Positions 53,129-62,089 of a DNA stretch of 64,000 nt are shown here, piece after piece. The DNA comes from G963676335 sp963676335 (GTDB lineage Bacteria > Pseudomonadota > Alphaproteobacteria > Rickettsiales > Rickettsiaceae). The notes below the pieces were generated by a model. That model saw nothing but the letters and a program-made list of their open reading frames with translations, did not search any database and had not been told where the DNA came from. The stretch lies in contig OY781057.1 in NCBI GenBank assembly GCA_963676335.1, positions 558,001-622,000 of the forward strand, given 5' to 3'. Numbering within the stretch: the first letter of the stretch is position 1; every line of letters starts with the position of its first letter. A program made the position numbers and the translations under genes.

Positions 53129-54243
53129 GCTCCAGTTAAGATATTATATAGAGTATATCCTTCATCACTAATACTATAACTTAATCCTTGCATATAAAAT
53201 TGTTCTGCTAATTCATAGTCTGATGCATAAGTAGAAATTTGTACTAAAGCACTTCCTATTGTCCTATCAATATCAAAACTATTTATAGATTCTATTTTTG
53301 ATAATTTTGAGTATAGAACGTTATAATCAGTTTTATTGTATATATCTGTTATCATAGAAATTTTACGTATAGCAGTTTCTTTATTGGATCCCTTTAAATT
53401 CGAATCTGCGTATAATTTTATATTTTCCTTATTTGAACCAGTATGTTCAGTTATAAATTCTTTAATAAATTTATGAGTTATTGCATATGTATCTTTTTCA
53501 GGGACGTCGACAACATAAGAATAATTTTTAATACTAGGAGCAACGTTTTCATTATTATCTAGAGTAAAATTTTGCACACTCATATAACTAGCTCCAGAGG
53601 CATTTGTTTTATAGTTGCATATTAAAACTGCCACTTTATAAAATATTTTATCAGGAAATAATTGTGCTATATCTTTATACTTTATTTTTAATATATCTTT
53701 ATACTGAAATTTATTTTTCAATTCTATGAAATTTTGCAATAAAAGAAGCTTATTTTCTATTAAAAATGTATTAGCTTGCTTCCAATGTTTTATCCATGGA
53801 AAGTCTAAATCCCACATAATTAAATTACTTCCTCTTTGTAGTACTGGTATTATTAGATATAAATACGCGATAGATTTTACATCTTTCTTACTATTATTAA
53901 ATAATAATCTATTTACATCTTCTTGATAATATGAATAGTTAACTGTAGCACTATAATGAATATCAGTACTTTCCTTATTACTAATACTAACAACATTAAA
54001 AACTGGTTTTAGAATATTATAAGGAATTTTATTTATTTCTAGATCATAAATACCTAGCTTATTAGCTAATAACATTAACACTCTTCTTTTTCCAATGTCA
54101 TTAGCTTTAATTTCAGATTCATAAGAATTGTGACCATTTCCTTCAATAAATATGTTTTTTAATTCAAACTGATTACCTATATTTTCAGCATTAACACCAT
54201 TTATAAAAGAAAATAATATTAATATTAAATAAATGCGATACAT
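53125..54243 (-). CDS. DUF2066-type exported protein
   Basis: A 372-residue protein with a signal peptide (LILILFSFINGVNA). Residues 28-120 resemble DUF2066 (FIEGNGHNSYESEIKANDIGKRRVLMLLANKLG, the pattern in which an alanine-rich or lysine-rich helix precedes R-x-A-L-LL). The remainder is unassigned and less conserved. The function is unknown. The neighbour is PerM, consistent with the alphaproteobacterial arrangement DUF2066-PerM-HdaA, although hda is absent here. Confidence 0.75.
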   Translation of the reverse strand: MYRIYLILILFSFINGVNAENIGNQFELKNIFIEGNGHNSYESEIKANDIGKRRVLMLLANKLGIYDLEINKIPYNILKPVFNVVSISNKESTDIHYSATVNYSYYQEDVNRLLFNNSKKDVKSIAYLYLIIPVLQRGSNLIMWDLDFPWIKHWKQANTFLIENKLLLLQNFIELKNKFQYKDILKIKYKDIAQLFPDKIFYKVAVLICNYKTNASGASYMSVQNFTLDNNENVAPSIKNYSYVVDVPEKDTYAITHKFIKEFITEHTGSNKENIKLYADSNLKGSNKETAIRKISMITDIYNKTDYNVLYSKLSKIESINSFDIDRTIGSALVQISTYASDYELAEQFYMQGLSYSISDEGYTLYNILTGA

Positions 54244-54251
54244 AAAAAAAA

Positions 54252-54776
54252 TTATTTACATTTTTTAGATACACAGACAAAAGAAGGATCTAACAACCTA
54301 TCTTTAATTTTGTACCCCATTTGCAAGACATCAATAATGACGCCACTTTCATATTCATCTGTTTCTTTTTCGCTAATTACATGATGAAGATTATAATCAA
54401 ATTTATCTCCTTTATTGGGAATAATTTTCTCTATACCATGTTTATGAAAAGCTTTTTCTAGTATATTTTTTGTTAACTCGACTCCTGTAATAATATTTTG
54501 CATTTCTACAGTAATATTTGCAGGTTTATGTTCTAATGCCATTGTTAAGTTACTCATAACAGTAATTAAATCTTTAGCGAAATTAAATATAGCGTAACTT
54601 CTGGTGTCTTCTAGCTGTTTTTCATATCTTTTTCGAATATTTTCACTTTCTGCTACAGCACGTAATAATTTATCTTTTAAATCTTCAATTTCTTTATCAG
54701 CTTCATTTTCTTCTTGAATATCTGATGTAGCATTAATTTCTGTTTCTAATTCTTCTTTTTCTATATTTTCAATCAT
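54252..54776 (-). CDS. grpE: Nucleotide exchange factor GrpE
   Basis: A 174-residue DnaK cochaperone. The acidic N-terminus and long helix (residues 25-70, with RAVAESENIRKRYEKQ near 39-54) precede the beta domain with HKHGIEKIIPNKGDKFDYNLHHVISEKETDEYESG near residue 112 onward and LQMGYKIKDRLLDPSFVCVSKK at the end. GrpE releases ADP from DnaK. Divergent from rph, from which it is separated by about 90 bp. Confidence 0.94.
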   Translation of the reverse strand: MIENIEKEELETEINATSDIQEENEADKEIEDLKDKLLRAVAESENIRKRYEKQLEDTRSYAIFNFAKDLITVMSNLTMALEHKPANITVEMQNIITGVELTKNILEKAFHKHGIEKIIPNKGDKFDYNLHHVISEKETDEYESGVIIDVLQMGYKIKDRLLDPSFVCVSKKCK

Positions 54777-54865
54777 ACTTTAAAAACTTATTTTAATATA
54801 ATACTTTTATATGTAATATATTTTCAATACTATATATTTTCAAGTTCCATAAAAAAAATAATAAT

Positions 54866-55585
54866 ATGCGCTTATTAGGACGTAAATTAAATGAACTTAG
54901 GAAAGTTGAAATAGAAACTAATATATTGTTGAATGCAGAAGGTTCTTGTCTAATTATGTGTGGAAATACTCAAGTAATCTGTTCAGCTACTATTGATAAA
55001 TATATTCCTCCATTTCTTAAGGGAAAAGGTTTAGGATGGTTAACTGCGGAATATAGCATGCTTCCACGAAGTACAGTACAAAGGATGAAAAGGGATAGTA
55101 GCTTAGGAAAGATAAATGGCAGGGCTCAAGAAATTCAAAGATTCATAGGTAGATCTTTAAGATCTTGTCTTGATTTTGAATTATTAGGAGAAAGGCAAGT
55201 TATTATTGACTGTGATGTCATTAATGCTGATGGAGGGACTAGAACTGCATCTATTACTGGTGGATATATTGCTTTATATATTGCTGTTATGAATTTATTA
55301 AGTACAAAGCAATTAAAAGTTAATCCAATTAAACAACAAGTAGCAGCAGTGTCGTGTGGAGTTATAGGAGGTAATGTTATGGTGGATTTAGATTACAAAG
55401 AAGATAGTAATGCCGATGTAGATGCCAATTTCGTTATGACAAATGAGAATAATATAGTTGAAATTCAAGGAGGGTCTGAAAAAAAAGTCTTTACAGAATT
55501 GCAATTGAATGAAATGCTAGATTTAGCAAAAGAATCTATTCAAAATTTATTAGTTTACCAAAGACAAGCTTGTAATAGTATATAA
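54866..55585 (+). CDS. rph: Ribonuclease PH
   Basis: A 239-residue phosphorolytic exoribonuclease, standard length. Motifs: EGSCLIMCGNTQVICSA near residue 25, GKGLGWLTAEYSMLPRST near 52-69, GRAQEIQRFIGRSLRSC near 82-98, and DCDVINADGGTRTASITG near 113-130. It trims tRNA 3' ends. It is followed after 7 bp by the carboxylase gene, so the two may be one operon. Confidence 0.95.
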   Translation: MRLLGRKLNELRKVEIETNILLNAEGSCLIMCGNTQVICSATIDKYIPPFLKGKGLGWLTAEYSMLPRSTVQRMKRDSSLGKINGRAQEIQRFIGRSLRSCLDFELLGERQVIIDCDVINADGGTRTASITGGYIALYIAVMNLLSTKQLKVNPIKQQVAAVSCGVIGGNVMVDLDYKEDSNADVDANFVMTNENNIVEIQGGSEKKVFTELQLNEMLDLAKESIQNLLVYQRQACNSI

Positions 55586-55592
55586 AATATTT

Positions 55593-57608
55593 ATGAATGA
55601 TTTTTTTTTTGATAAAATTTTAGTAGCAAATCGTGGTGAAATTGCATTACGAATAATGAAGACTTTAAAAAAAATGAATATTAAATCTGTAGCTATTTAT
55701 TCTGAAACAGATACAAATGCTTTACATGTACAATATGCAGATGAAGCCTACTATATAGGAAGTTCTCCAGCTACTGAAAGTTACTTATCTATTAGCAATA
55801 TCATTTCTGCTATCAGAGCTAGTGGAGCACAAGCCGTACATCCAGGTTATGGGTTTTTATCAGAAAATCCAAATTTTGCAGCTGCTTTGAAAAGAGAAGG
55901 AATTATCTTAATAGGTCCTAGTGCAAATGCTATAAAAAAAATGGGGGATAAGATTGAAGCTAAGAAGATAGCGATAGCTGCTAATATAAATACTGTGCCT
56001 GGATATATAGGCACTATCAACAAAGAATCAGTAGCTATTAAAATTGCAAAAAATATTGGATTTCCTATTATACTCAAAGCTACCGTAGGCGGAGGGGGGA
56101 GAGGAATGCGAGTCGTTTATAATGAAGATCAGATGATTACAGCATATGAAAGCGCTAGAGCGGAGGCAAATAATAGTTTCAAAGATAGCAGAGTTTTTAT
56201 TGAAAAATTGATTGAAAACACAAGACATATAGAAATTCAAATTATTGCAGATCAATATGGTAATGTTGTTTGTTTAGGAGAAAGAGAGTGTTCTATTCAA
56301 AGACATCATCAAAAAATCATAGAAGAAACACCTAGTTGTGCAATTGATGAAGAAATTAGACAAAAAATGTATTCGCAAGCACGTGCTTTAGTTCAAAAAG
56401 TAGGATATTATTCAGTTGGAACTGTAGAATTTATTGTAGACAAAGATCTAAATTTTTATTTTTTAGAAATGAATACAAGATTACAGGTGGAGCATCCTAT
56501 CACTGAATTAGTAACTGGAATTGATTTAGTAGAAGAGATGATCAAAATTGCAGCTGGACAACGTTTATCTTTTTCCCAAAAAGATGTTAAAATAACTGGG
56601 TGGGCATTAGAGTGTAGAATTTGCGCAGAAGATCCGATTCGCGGATTTTTACCTTCAAGTGGACGAGTTACATGTTATACTGAGCCTCCTAAAAATTCTT
56701 GCATTAGAATTGATAGTGGAATTACATCAAATAGCGAAGTAAGCATGTTCTATGATGCTATGATTGTTAAAATATGTTCTTGGGGACAAAATAGAAAAGA
56801 AGCTATTAATTTAATGAAAACAGCTTTAAGTAGCTTTGTAATTCAAGGAATATCTCATAATATTAGCTTTTTAGAAACTTTAATAAACCATCCACGTTTT
56901 ATTGCCGGAGACATTAGTACTGAATTTATTGATCAAGAATATTCTGTGGGTTTTGCTGGAGCTCAACTTACTTCTGAAATTACAGAAATATTTTTAGCAA
57001 CTGCTACTTATATTTCTTTACGTGAACAATTTCGAGCAAGTTGTATTAGAAATCAAATAATAGACTACTCTGATAAAATCAATACTAGATGGATTGTATC
57101 TATTGATGATAGACATTTTCCAATTTTAGTAAGAAAAATATCTGATGGATATAAAATTAGACAAGGGGGAAATAGGATATATGTTCGTAGTAATTGGCAA
57201 TTAGGAAGTAAATTATTTACTGGAGTAATCAATGAAAATAAGTATAATGTTAAAATAGAGAATATTATTACTGGATATAAACTAACACATAGTGGTATTA
57301 CTGTAAAAGTTTATGTGCGTTCTCCACGTGTTTCAGAATTAGAATCAATTATGCCTAAAGTAACAAAAAAACAAAATTGTAATACATTATTGGCTCCACT
57401 AAGTGGGCAAATCCTGGCTATTAAAGTAAAAGTTGGAGATGTTGTTTATTTGGGACAAGAGCTTTTTATTTTAGTAGCTATGAAAATGGAAAATATAATT
57501 GTATCTGAGTGCGAAGGGGAAGTTGAGCAAATTTATATAAAAAAAGGAGATCAAGTGAGCACTGGGCAACAGTTACTAGATTTTGTATGTAAGATTCATG
57601 ATAACTAA
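55593..57608 (+). CDS. pccA: Acetyl-/propionyl-CoA carboxylase alpha subunit (biotin carboxylase + BCCP)
   Basis: A 671-residue fusion. Residues 1-445 are the biotin carboxylase with ATP-grasp motifs GGGGRGMRVV near 162 and EMNTRLQVEHPITE near 290-303. A BT linker precedes the biotinyl domain, whose lysine lies in LVAMKMENIIV near residue 631. It carboxylates biotin with ATP and bicarbonate for propionyl-CoA to methylmalonyl-CoA conversion; the beta subunit is outside the window. The size fits PccA rather than stand-alone AccC (about 450 residues). Confidence 0.92.
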   Translation: MNDFFFDKILVANRGEIALRIMKTLKKMNIKSVAIYSETDTNALHVQYADEAYYIGSSPATESYLSISNIISAIRASGAQAVHPGYGFLSENPNFAAALKREGIILIGPSANAIKKMGDKIEAKKIAIAANINTVPGYIGTINKESVAIKIAKNIGFPIILKATVGGGGRGMRVVYNEDQMITAYESARAEANNSFKDSRVFIEKLIENTRHIEIQIIADQYGNVVCLGERECSIQRHHQKIIEETPSCAIDEEIRQKMYSQARALVQKVGYYSVGTVEFIVDKDLNFYFLEMNTRLQVEHPITELVTGIDLVEEMIKIAAGQRLSFSQKDVKITGWALECRICAEDPIRGFLPSSGRVTCYTEPPKNSCIRIDSGITSNSEVSMFYDAMIVKICSWGQNRKEAINLMKTALSSFVIQGISHNISFLETLINHPRFIAGDISTEFIDQEYSVGFAGAQLTSEITEIFLATATYISLREQFRASCIRNQIIDYSDKINTRWIVSIDDRHFPILVRKISDGYKIRQGGNRIYVRSNWQLGSKLFTGVINENKYNVKIENIITGYKLTHSGITVKVYVRSPRVSELESIMPKVTKKQNCNTLLAPLSGQILAIKVKVGDVVYLGQELFILVAMKMENIIVSECEGEVEQIYIKKGDQVSTGQQLLDFVCKIHDN

Positions 57609-57640
57609 AGTTAAAAAATTTTAAATATGAATATTGTATT

Positions 57641-59584
57641 ATGTCAAATCTATATAAAAATGGACAAAATTCAAAACTTACAAAAATAAATAATATTGTA
57701 GATTTTGATGTAGTAGTAGTAGGAGGAGGACATGCTGGATGTGAAGCAGCTGCTGCAGCCGCTAGATTAGGAACTAATACAGCTTTGATAACTTTAAAAA
57801 AACAAAACTTAGGACAAATGTCCTGTAATCCATCTATAGGAGGAATCGCTAAAGGAATATTAGTAAAAGAAGTAGATGCGTTGGAAGGGGTAATGGGAAA
57901 AGCTATTGATCAAGCATGTATTCATTATAAAACATTAAATGAAAGCAAGGGACCAGCAGTTTGGGGACCTAGAGCTCAAGCGGATAGGAAATTATATCAA
58001 CAATCAATGTTTAATATCATCAGTAGTTATCCAAATATTACATTAATTATTGGGTCTGTGATAAATATTATAGTACAAAATTACAAAGTGACTACTTTAG
58101 TTTTATCGGATGGGAGTCATATTAGATGCAAAAAAATTATATTAACTACAGGAACATTTTTATCTGGAGTTATGTATACTGGAGCAAATAAAAAAATTCA
58201 AGGTGGACGTATAAACGAATCTCCTTCTAATGAATTATCAATTACTTTGAAAAATTTTGGTTTTAAGTTACAAAGATTAAAGACTGGAACCCCTCCTAGA
58301 ATTGATGGAAATTTTATAGATTTTTCTAAAACAGTTGAGCAATTAGGAGACAAAAATCCTATACCATTTTCAGAATTAACTGATAAAATTTTATTACCTC
58401 AAATTAAGTGTTATATTACCAATACTACTGATCTAACTCATGATATCATACGCAAAAATTTGCATAAATCAGCTATGTATTCTGGGCAAATTCAAGGTAT
58501 TGGTCCTAGATATTGTCCTTCAATAGAAGATAAGATAGTTAAATTTCCTAATAAGGTATCTCATCAAGTTTTTTTAGAGCCAGAAGGTCTTGATAATAAT
58601 ATATTTTATCCAAATGGGATTTCTACTTCCTTACCTAAAGAAATTCAGTTTGAAATGGTAAGAAGCATTCCTGGATTAGAAAATGCTTTAATAACTCAGC
58701 CAGGATATGCAATAGAGTATGATTTTATTGATCCTAGAGAATTATGTCCTACATTAGAAACAAAGAATATAGAAGGGTTATATTTTGCGGGTCAAATTAA
58801 TGGTACCACTGGCTATGAAGAAGCTGCTGCGCAAGGAATTATAGCTGGTATTAATGCATCTTTAGCCATACAAGAAAAAGAAAGTTTTATTTTAAGTAGA
58901 AGTGATTCCTATATAGGTGTAATGATTGATGACTTAATTCACAATGGAGTAACAGAACCTTACCGTATGTTTACTTCTCGAGTAGAGTATCGCTTAACTA
59001 TTAGACCAGATAACGCTGATTTAAGACTTACTGAACGTGGGGCTATTATCGGATGTATAAGCGAGGCTCGGGAAAAAATTTTTAAATCTAAGCTTGAAAA
59101 AATAGACAATGCTCGTAAATTATTAACTAATTCTTTAATATCCACTACTCAATTAAAAAACAACGGAGTTACTATAGCTCAAGATGGTAGCTACAAAAGT
59201 GCTTTTTATTTATTAGGAATCGGAGGTTTTAATCCTAGATTGATAATGAGCCTGTTTCCTGAAATAAATATATGTCATTATGATACAATAAAAGATAAAA
59301 AACATATAGAAATTGATATTTTACGTCTTCTTTATATTGAATCAAAGTATGCGGCTTATTTGAAACGTCAACAGGAAGATATATTATTATTTAAACAAGA
59401 AGAAAATCAAGTTATTCCTAAAGATCTGGATTTTAATCTAATTTTAAATCTATCTACAGAAGTAAAAGAAAAATTAAAAATTCATAAACCCTCTACACTA
59501 AAAGCTGCGAAACAAATTTCTGGAATAACCCCTACTGCGATTTTATCTATAATAATATATTTAAAATGCAATGCGATGAATTAA
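57641..59584 (+). CDS. mnmG: tRNA uridine 5-carboxymethylaminomethyl modification enzyme MnmG
   Basis: A 647-residue FAD enzyme, including an N-terminal extension of about 20 residues. The Rossmann VVVVGGGHAGCEAAAAAARLG near residue 27 is typical; SCNPSIGGIAKG near 65, LKTGTPPRIDG near 215, and GLYFAGQINGTTGYEEAAAQG near 380 follow. It modifies U34 with MnmE to help read A- and G-ending codons. In many genomes the next genes are rsmG and parAB; they are not here. Confidence 0.95.
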   Translation: MSNLYKNGQNSKLTKINNIVDFDVVVVGGGHAGCEAAAAAARLGTNTALITLKKQNLGQMSCNPSIGGIAKGILVKEVDALEGVMGKAIDQACIHYKTLNESKGPAVWGPRAQADRKLYQQSMFNIISSYPNITLIIGSVINIIVQNYKVTTLVLSDGSHIRCKKIILTTGTFLSGVMYTGANKKIQGGRINESPSNELSITLKNFGFKLQRLKTGTPPRIDGNFIDFSKTVEQLGDKNPIPFSELTDKILLPQIKCYITNTTDLTHDIIRKNLHKSAMYSGQIQGIGPRYCPSIEDKIVKFPNKVSHQVFLEPEGLDNNIFYPNGISTSLPKEIQFEMVRSIPGLENALITQPGYAIEYDFIDPRELCPTLETKNIEGLYFAGQINGTTGYEEAAAQGIIAGINASLAIQEKESFILSRSDSYIGVMIDDLIHNGVTEPYRMFTSRVEYRLTIRPDNADLRLTERGAIIGCISEAREKIFKSKLEKIDNARKLLTNSLISTTQLKNNGVTIAQDGSYKSAFYLLGIGGFNPRLIMSLFPEINICHYDTIKDKKHIEIDILRLLYIESKYAAYLKRQQEDILLFKQEENQVIPKDLDFNLILNLSTEVKEKLKIHKPSTLKAAKQISGITPTAILSIIIYLKCNAMN

Positions 59585-59631
59585 GGTGTAGATCTTCATT
59601 TTCTATATACGAAAATAGAAAATTCTGCACC
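59585..59631. terminator. Inverted repeat after mnmG, possible bidirectional terminator
   Basis: GGTGTAG at 59585 is complementary to CTGCACC (with one mismatch) at the other end, and ATTTTCTAT pairs with ATAGAAAAT around a short loop, giving a long hairpin directly at the mnmG stop. The location between convergent mnmG and dacA suggests a terminator, but no clear U-run follows. Confidence 0.55.
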
Positions 59632-59697
59632 TGAGCTATTTATGATTCCAAAATATATTAATCCAATAAAAGCATGTAATATGCGGTAAGGAAATTT

Positions 59698-60576
59698 TTA
59701 AATAATTTTTTTATTCTTTTTATTGGAAGTAGTTTTTACTTTATTTCTTGTTAATGGTGTTGATGAAAAATATGTATCCAACATATTTATCATTTGCATA
59801 TCTCTAGTTTTAGAGCTTTTAGCTCCTATGATAACTCCTATTAGATGTTTATCATTACGTTTAGCAGCAGTGACTAAATTATACCCTGATGGTTTAGTAT
59901 ATCCTGTTTTAAGTCCTTCAGCTCCTTGATATTTTTTTACTACATGATTGTGAGTATAGTATGTATTTCCACGAAATTTGAATTGAGTTTGTGCAAATAA
60001 GTGATAATATTGTGGAAAATTTTTTTTCAATGCTAATGCCAGTTTAGCCATATCTATAGAAGTAGAGTATTGACATGAATCATGCCATCCAGAGGCATTA
60101 CGAAAATTTGTATTATGCATTCCAAGTTTACGTGCGCTAAAATTCATCATTTTAGCAAATTTTTCTTCTGAACCTGCTAAATTTTCTGCTAAAACAACAG
60201 CAATATCATTAGCCGAAATTATAATTAATGAATTAATCGCGTCTATGGTTGAAATTTTTTCTCCAGCTTTGAGTCCTAATTTTGTAGGAGACATATGTGC
60301 CGCATTTTTAGAAACCTTTAATTGAGTATTCATAGTTATTTTTCCTTCTTCTATAGCTTTAAAGGCTTGATAAATAGTCATTAATTTAGTTAATGAAGCG
60401 GGTTTAATTTTCGTATCTGCATTATGTGAGTAAAGTATTTTTCCGTTTTTAGCATCTACTACTAAGCTTGCTTCTATTGGTATAGATTTAGAATGTTTAG
60501 CTGCATAAATATCTATGCAATTAAAATAAGAAAGAAAAAAGAATAAAATAATTTTTAAATTGAAAAATTTTTTCAT
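59698..60576 (-). CDS. dacA: D-alanyl-D-alanine carboxypeptidase (DacA-type, short form)
   Basis: A 292-residue serine peptidase with a signal peptide (LIKIILFFFLSYFNC-type hydrophobic start). The SxxK motif is in PASLTKLMTIYQA near residue 62, SAN in IISANDIAVVLAE near 116, and KTG in GLKTGYTKPSGYN near 223. It removes the terminal D-Ala from pentapeptides in the periplasm. PBP5-type enzymes usually have about 380-400 residues; the C-terminal PBP5_C domain and membrane anchor are missing here. The remaining tail is basic (KVKTTSNKKNKK). Confidence 0.92.
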   Translation of the reverse strand: MKKFFNLKIILFFFLSYFNCIDIYAAKHSKSIPIEASLVVDAKNGKILYSHNADTKIKPASLTKLMTIYQAFKAIEEGKITMNTQLKVSKNAAHMSPTKLGLKAGEKISTIDAINSLIIISANDIAVVLAENLAGSEEKFAKMMNFSARKLGMHNTNFRNASGWHDSCQYSTSIDMAKLALALKKNFPQYYHLFAQTQFKFRGNTYYTHNHVVKKYQGAEGLKTGYTKPSGYNLVTAAKRNDKHLIGVIIGAKSSKTRDMQMINMLDTYFSSTPLTRNKVKTTSNKKNKKII

Positions 60577-60658
60577 ATACAGTTAATATACAGTAGATCA
60601 GTTATGATAGTTATAAAATGTAACTTTTAAAAAGTCAAAATTATTTAAAAAATTTAAA

Positions 60659-61561
60659 ATGATTAGTAAGTGTTATTATATAACGATTTTATTATTGTTA
60701 ATGAGCTGTTCGGAAGAAATAAATTTATCATCTTCGGTTCAATCGCATATAGATCAGTATATTAAAATTAATAAAGAATGTAAGGAATCTGCTAAGAAGA
60801 AGGAAGAAACAGAGAAGAAGGAAGAGGAAGAGGTAGAGAAGAAGGAAGAAACAGAGAAGAAGGAGGAAGTAGAGAAGAAGGAAGAAGTAGAGAAGAAGGA
60901 AGAAACAGAGAAGAAGGAAGAAACAGAGAAGAAGGAGGAAACAGAGAAGAAGGAGGAAACAGAGAAGAAGGAGGGGTATTCAAAAACTCCAGATATCAAA
61001 AAAGCAAGTTCTGAAATTATCAAAAATAGTATTTTTACTATTAGACCTACAGATATTGTTTTGGGGGATTCTAAATCTAAGGTAAGAGTGTTAGAATACT
61101 CTTCTTTAGTTTGTCCTCATTGTGCATACTATCATAGTAAAGTATTTGATCTCATTAAGAAAAATTATATCAATACTGGAAAAATTGCTTATATTATAAG
61201 AGAATTTATTACTTGCAAACAAGATTTTGATGGATCAATCTTAGCTAGATGTATTGGTAATGACAAAACTATGGATATATTGCAAACATTATATTTACAA
61301 CAGGATAGATGGGCTTATAATTATAAGTATAGAGATACTTTAATTGAAGTAGGGGTGCTTTTTAATATAAGTAAAGCTAGGTATGAGGAATGTTTAAAGG
61401 ATGATAACATAGCAAGTTTGTTGATCAATAATTCAAAAGAAATTGGTCGATATCCTGGTTTTATTGGAGTTCCTAAATTTTTTATTAATGAGAAGGAGTA
61501 TAATAGTGCTTATTCATATGAAGAGTTATCTAAAGCTATTGAATCTGAGAGTAAAAAATAA
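60659..61561 (+). CDS. DsbA-like thioredoxin-fold lipoprotein with Lys/Glu repeats
   Basis: A 300-residue lipoprotein: signal sequence with lipobox LLMSC (Cys near residue 18). Residues 42-106 are near-perfect repeats of KKEETE, KKEEVE and related units. The thioredoxin fold follows, with CPHC at residues 152-155 (VLEYSSLVCPHC), and the cis-proline loop in GFIGVPKFFINEKEY near 265-277. It would form or shuffle disulfides in the periplasm. Most DsbA proteins are soluble and lack the charged spacer, which probably lifts the catalytic domain away from the membrane. Confidence 0.88.
   Translation: MISKCYYITILLLLMSCSEEINLSSSVQSHIDQYIKINKECKESAKKKEETEKKEEEEVEKKEETEKKEEVEKKEEVEKKEETEKKEETEKKEETEKKEETEKKEGYSKTPDIKKASSEIIKNSIFTIRPTDIVLGDSKSKVRVLEYSSLVCPHCAYYHSKVFDLIKKNYINTGKIAYIIREFITCKQDFDGSILARCIGNDKTMDILQTLYLQQDRWAYNYKYRDTLIEVGVLFNISKARYEECLKDDNIASLLINNSKEIGRYPGFIGVPKFFINEKEYNSAYSYEELSKAIESESKK
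60796..60972 (+). repeat. Purine-rich tandem repeat in the DsbA-like gene
   Basis: Repeats of GAAGAAACAGAGAAGAAG-type 15/18-bp units with small variations. The coding strand is almost wholly purine, which favours slippage and length variation. Units are in frame and encode alternating Lys-Lys-Glu-Glu. Confidence 0.9.
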
Positions 61562-61593
61562 TTAAGCTAATTTTTAAAATATGGTAACAAATA

Positions 61594-62085
61594 GTGAAAA
61601 AGATTATTGTAATGAGACATGCTGATGCTGATGCTGATTCTAATGATTTTGAGAGAGAATTAAATGATTTAGGGATAGAGAAAGCATCAAAAGCAGCATT
61701 GTTTGTGAAAAAGCTAAATATAAATAAAGTGCTATGTTCTTCGGCTAAAAGGACAGTGCAGACTTTAAAACTTTTAGATATTAGCAACAGGGTTGATTGT
61801 GAGTTTATTGAGAAATTATATACAACAGACACTAAAGGAATTTTTCAAATTATAAAGATTCAAAGCGATCAGTATAATAACATATTGATTATAGGGCATA
61901 ACCCAATGTTGTACGAATTTGTATTGAAATTAACAAACAAAGATGTTGGTAACTATAAAGTTTCTTTTTTAAATAAGAAGATGATGCCAGGTAATGTAGT
62001 TGTTATTAATTTAGCAAGTGTATTTAGTTGGAAAGATGTAGAAAATACAGAAAATAATTGTATAGAAGATATTTTCTTACCATAA
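61594..62085 (+). CDS. sixA: SixA-like phosphohistidine phosphatase
   Basis: A 163-residue histidine phosphatase, starting at GTG 61594. The catalytic RHA motif is in VMRHADADADSND near residues 6-18; NKVLCSSAKRTVQTL near 48 and ILIIGHNPMLYEFV near 98 form the rest of the pocket. SixA proteins dephosphorylate phosphohistidine on phosphotransfer proteins such as NPr or ArcB. Three GCTGAT units (Ala-Asp) repeat just after the catalytic histidine. It is followed by addA after 4 bp. Confidence 0.85.
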   Translation: MKKIIVMRHADADADSNDFERELNDLGIEKASKAALFVKKLNINKVLCSSAKRTVQTLKLLDISNRVDCEFIEKLYTTDTKGIFQIIKIQSDQYNNILIIGHNPMLYEFVLKLTNKDVGNYKVSFLNKKMMPGNVVVINLASVFSWKDVENTENNCIEDIFLP

Positions 62086-62089
62086 GAAT

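Noticed and set aside
60754..61023. Minus-strand ORFs rich in Ser-Phe or Pro-Ser over the DsbA-like gene
   Set aside because: Antisense of purine-rich repeats, which lack stop codons by composition; the plus strand has a lipobox and CPHC.
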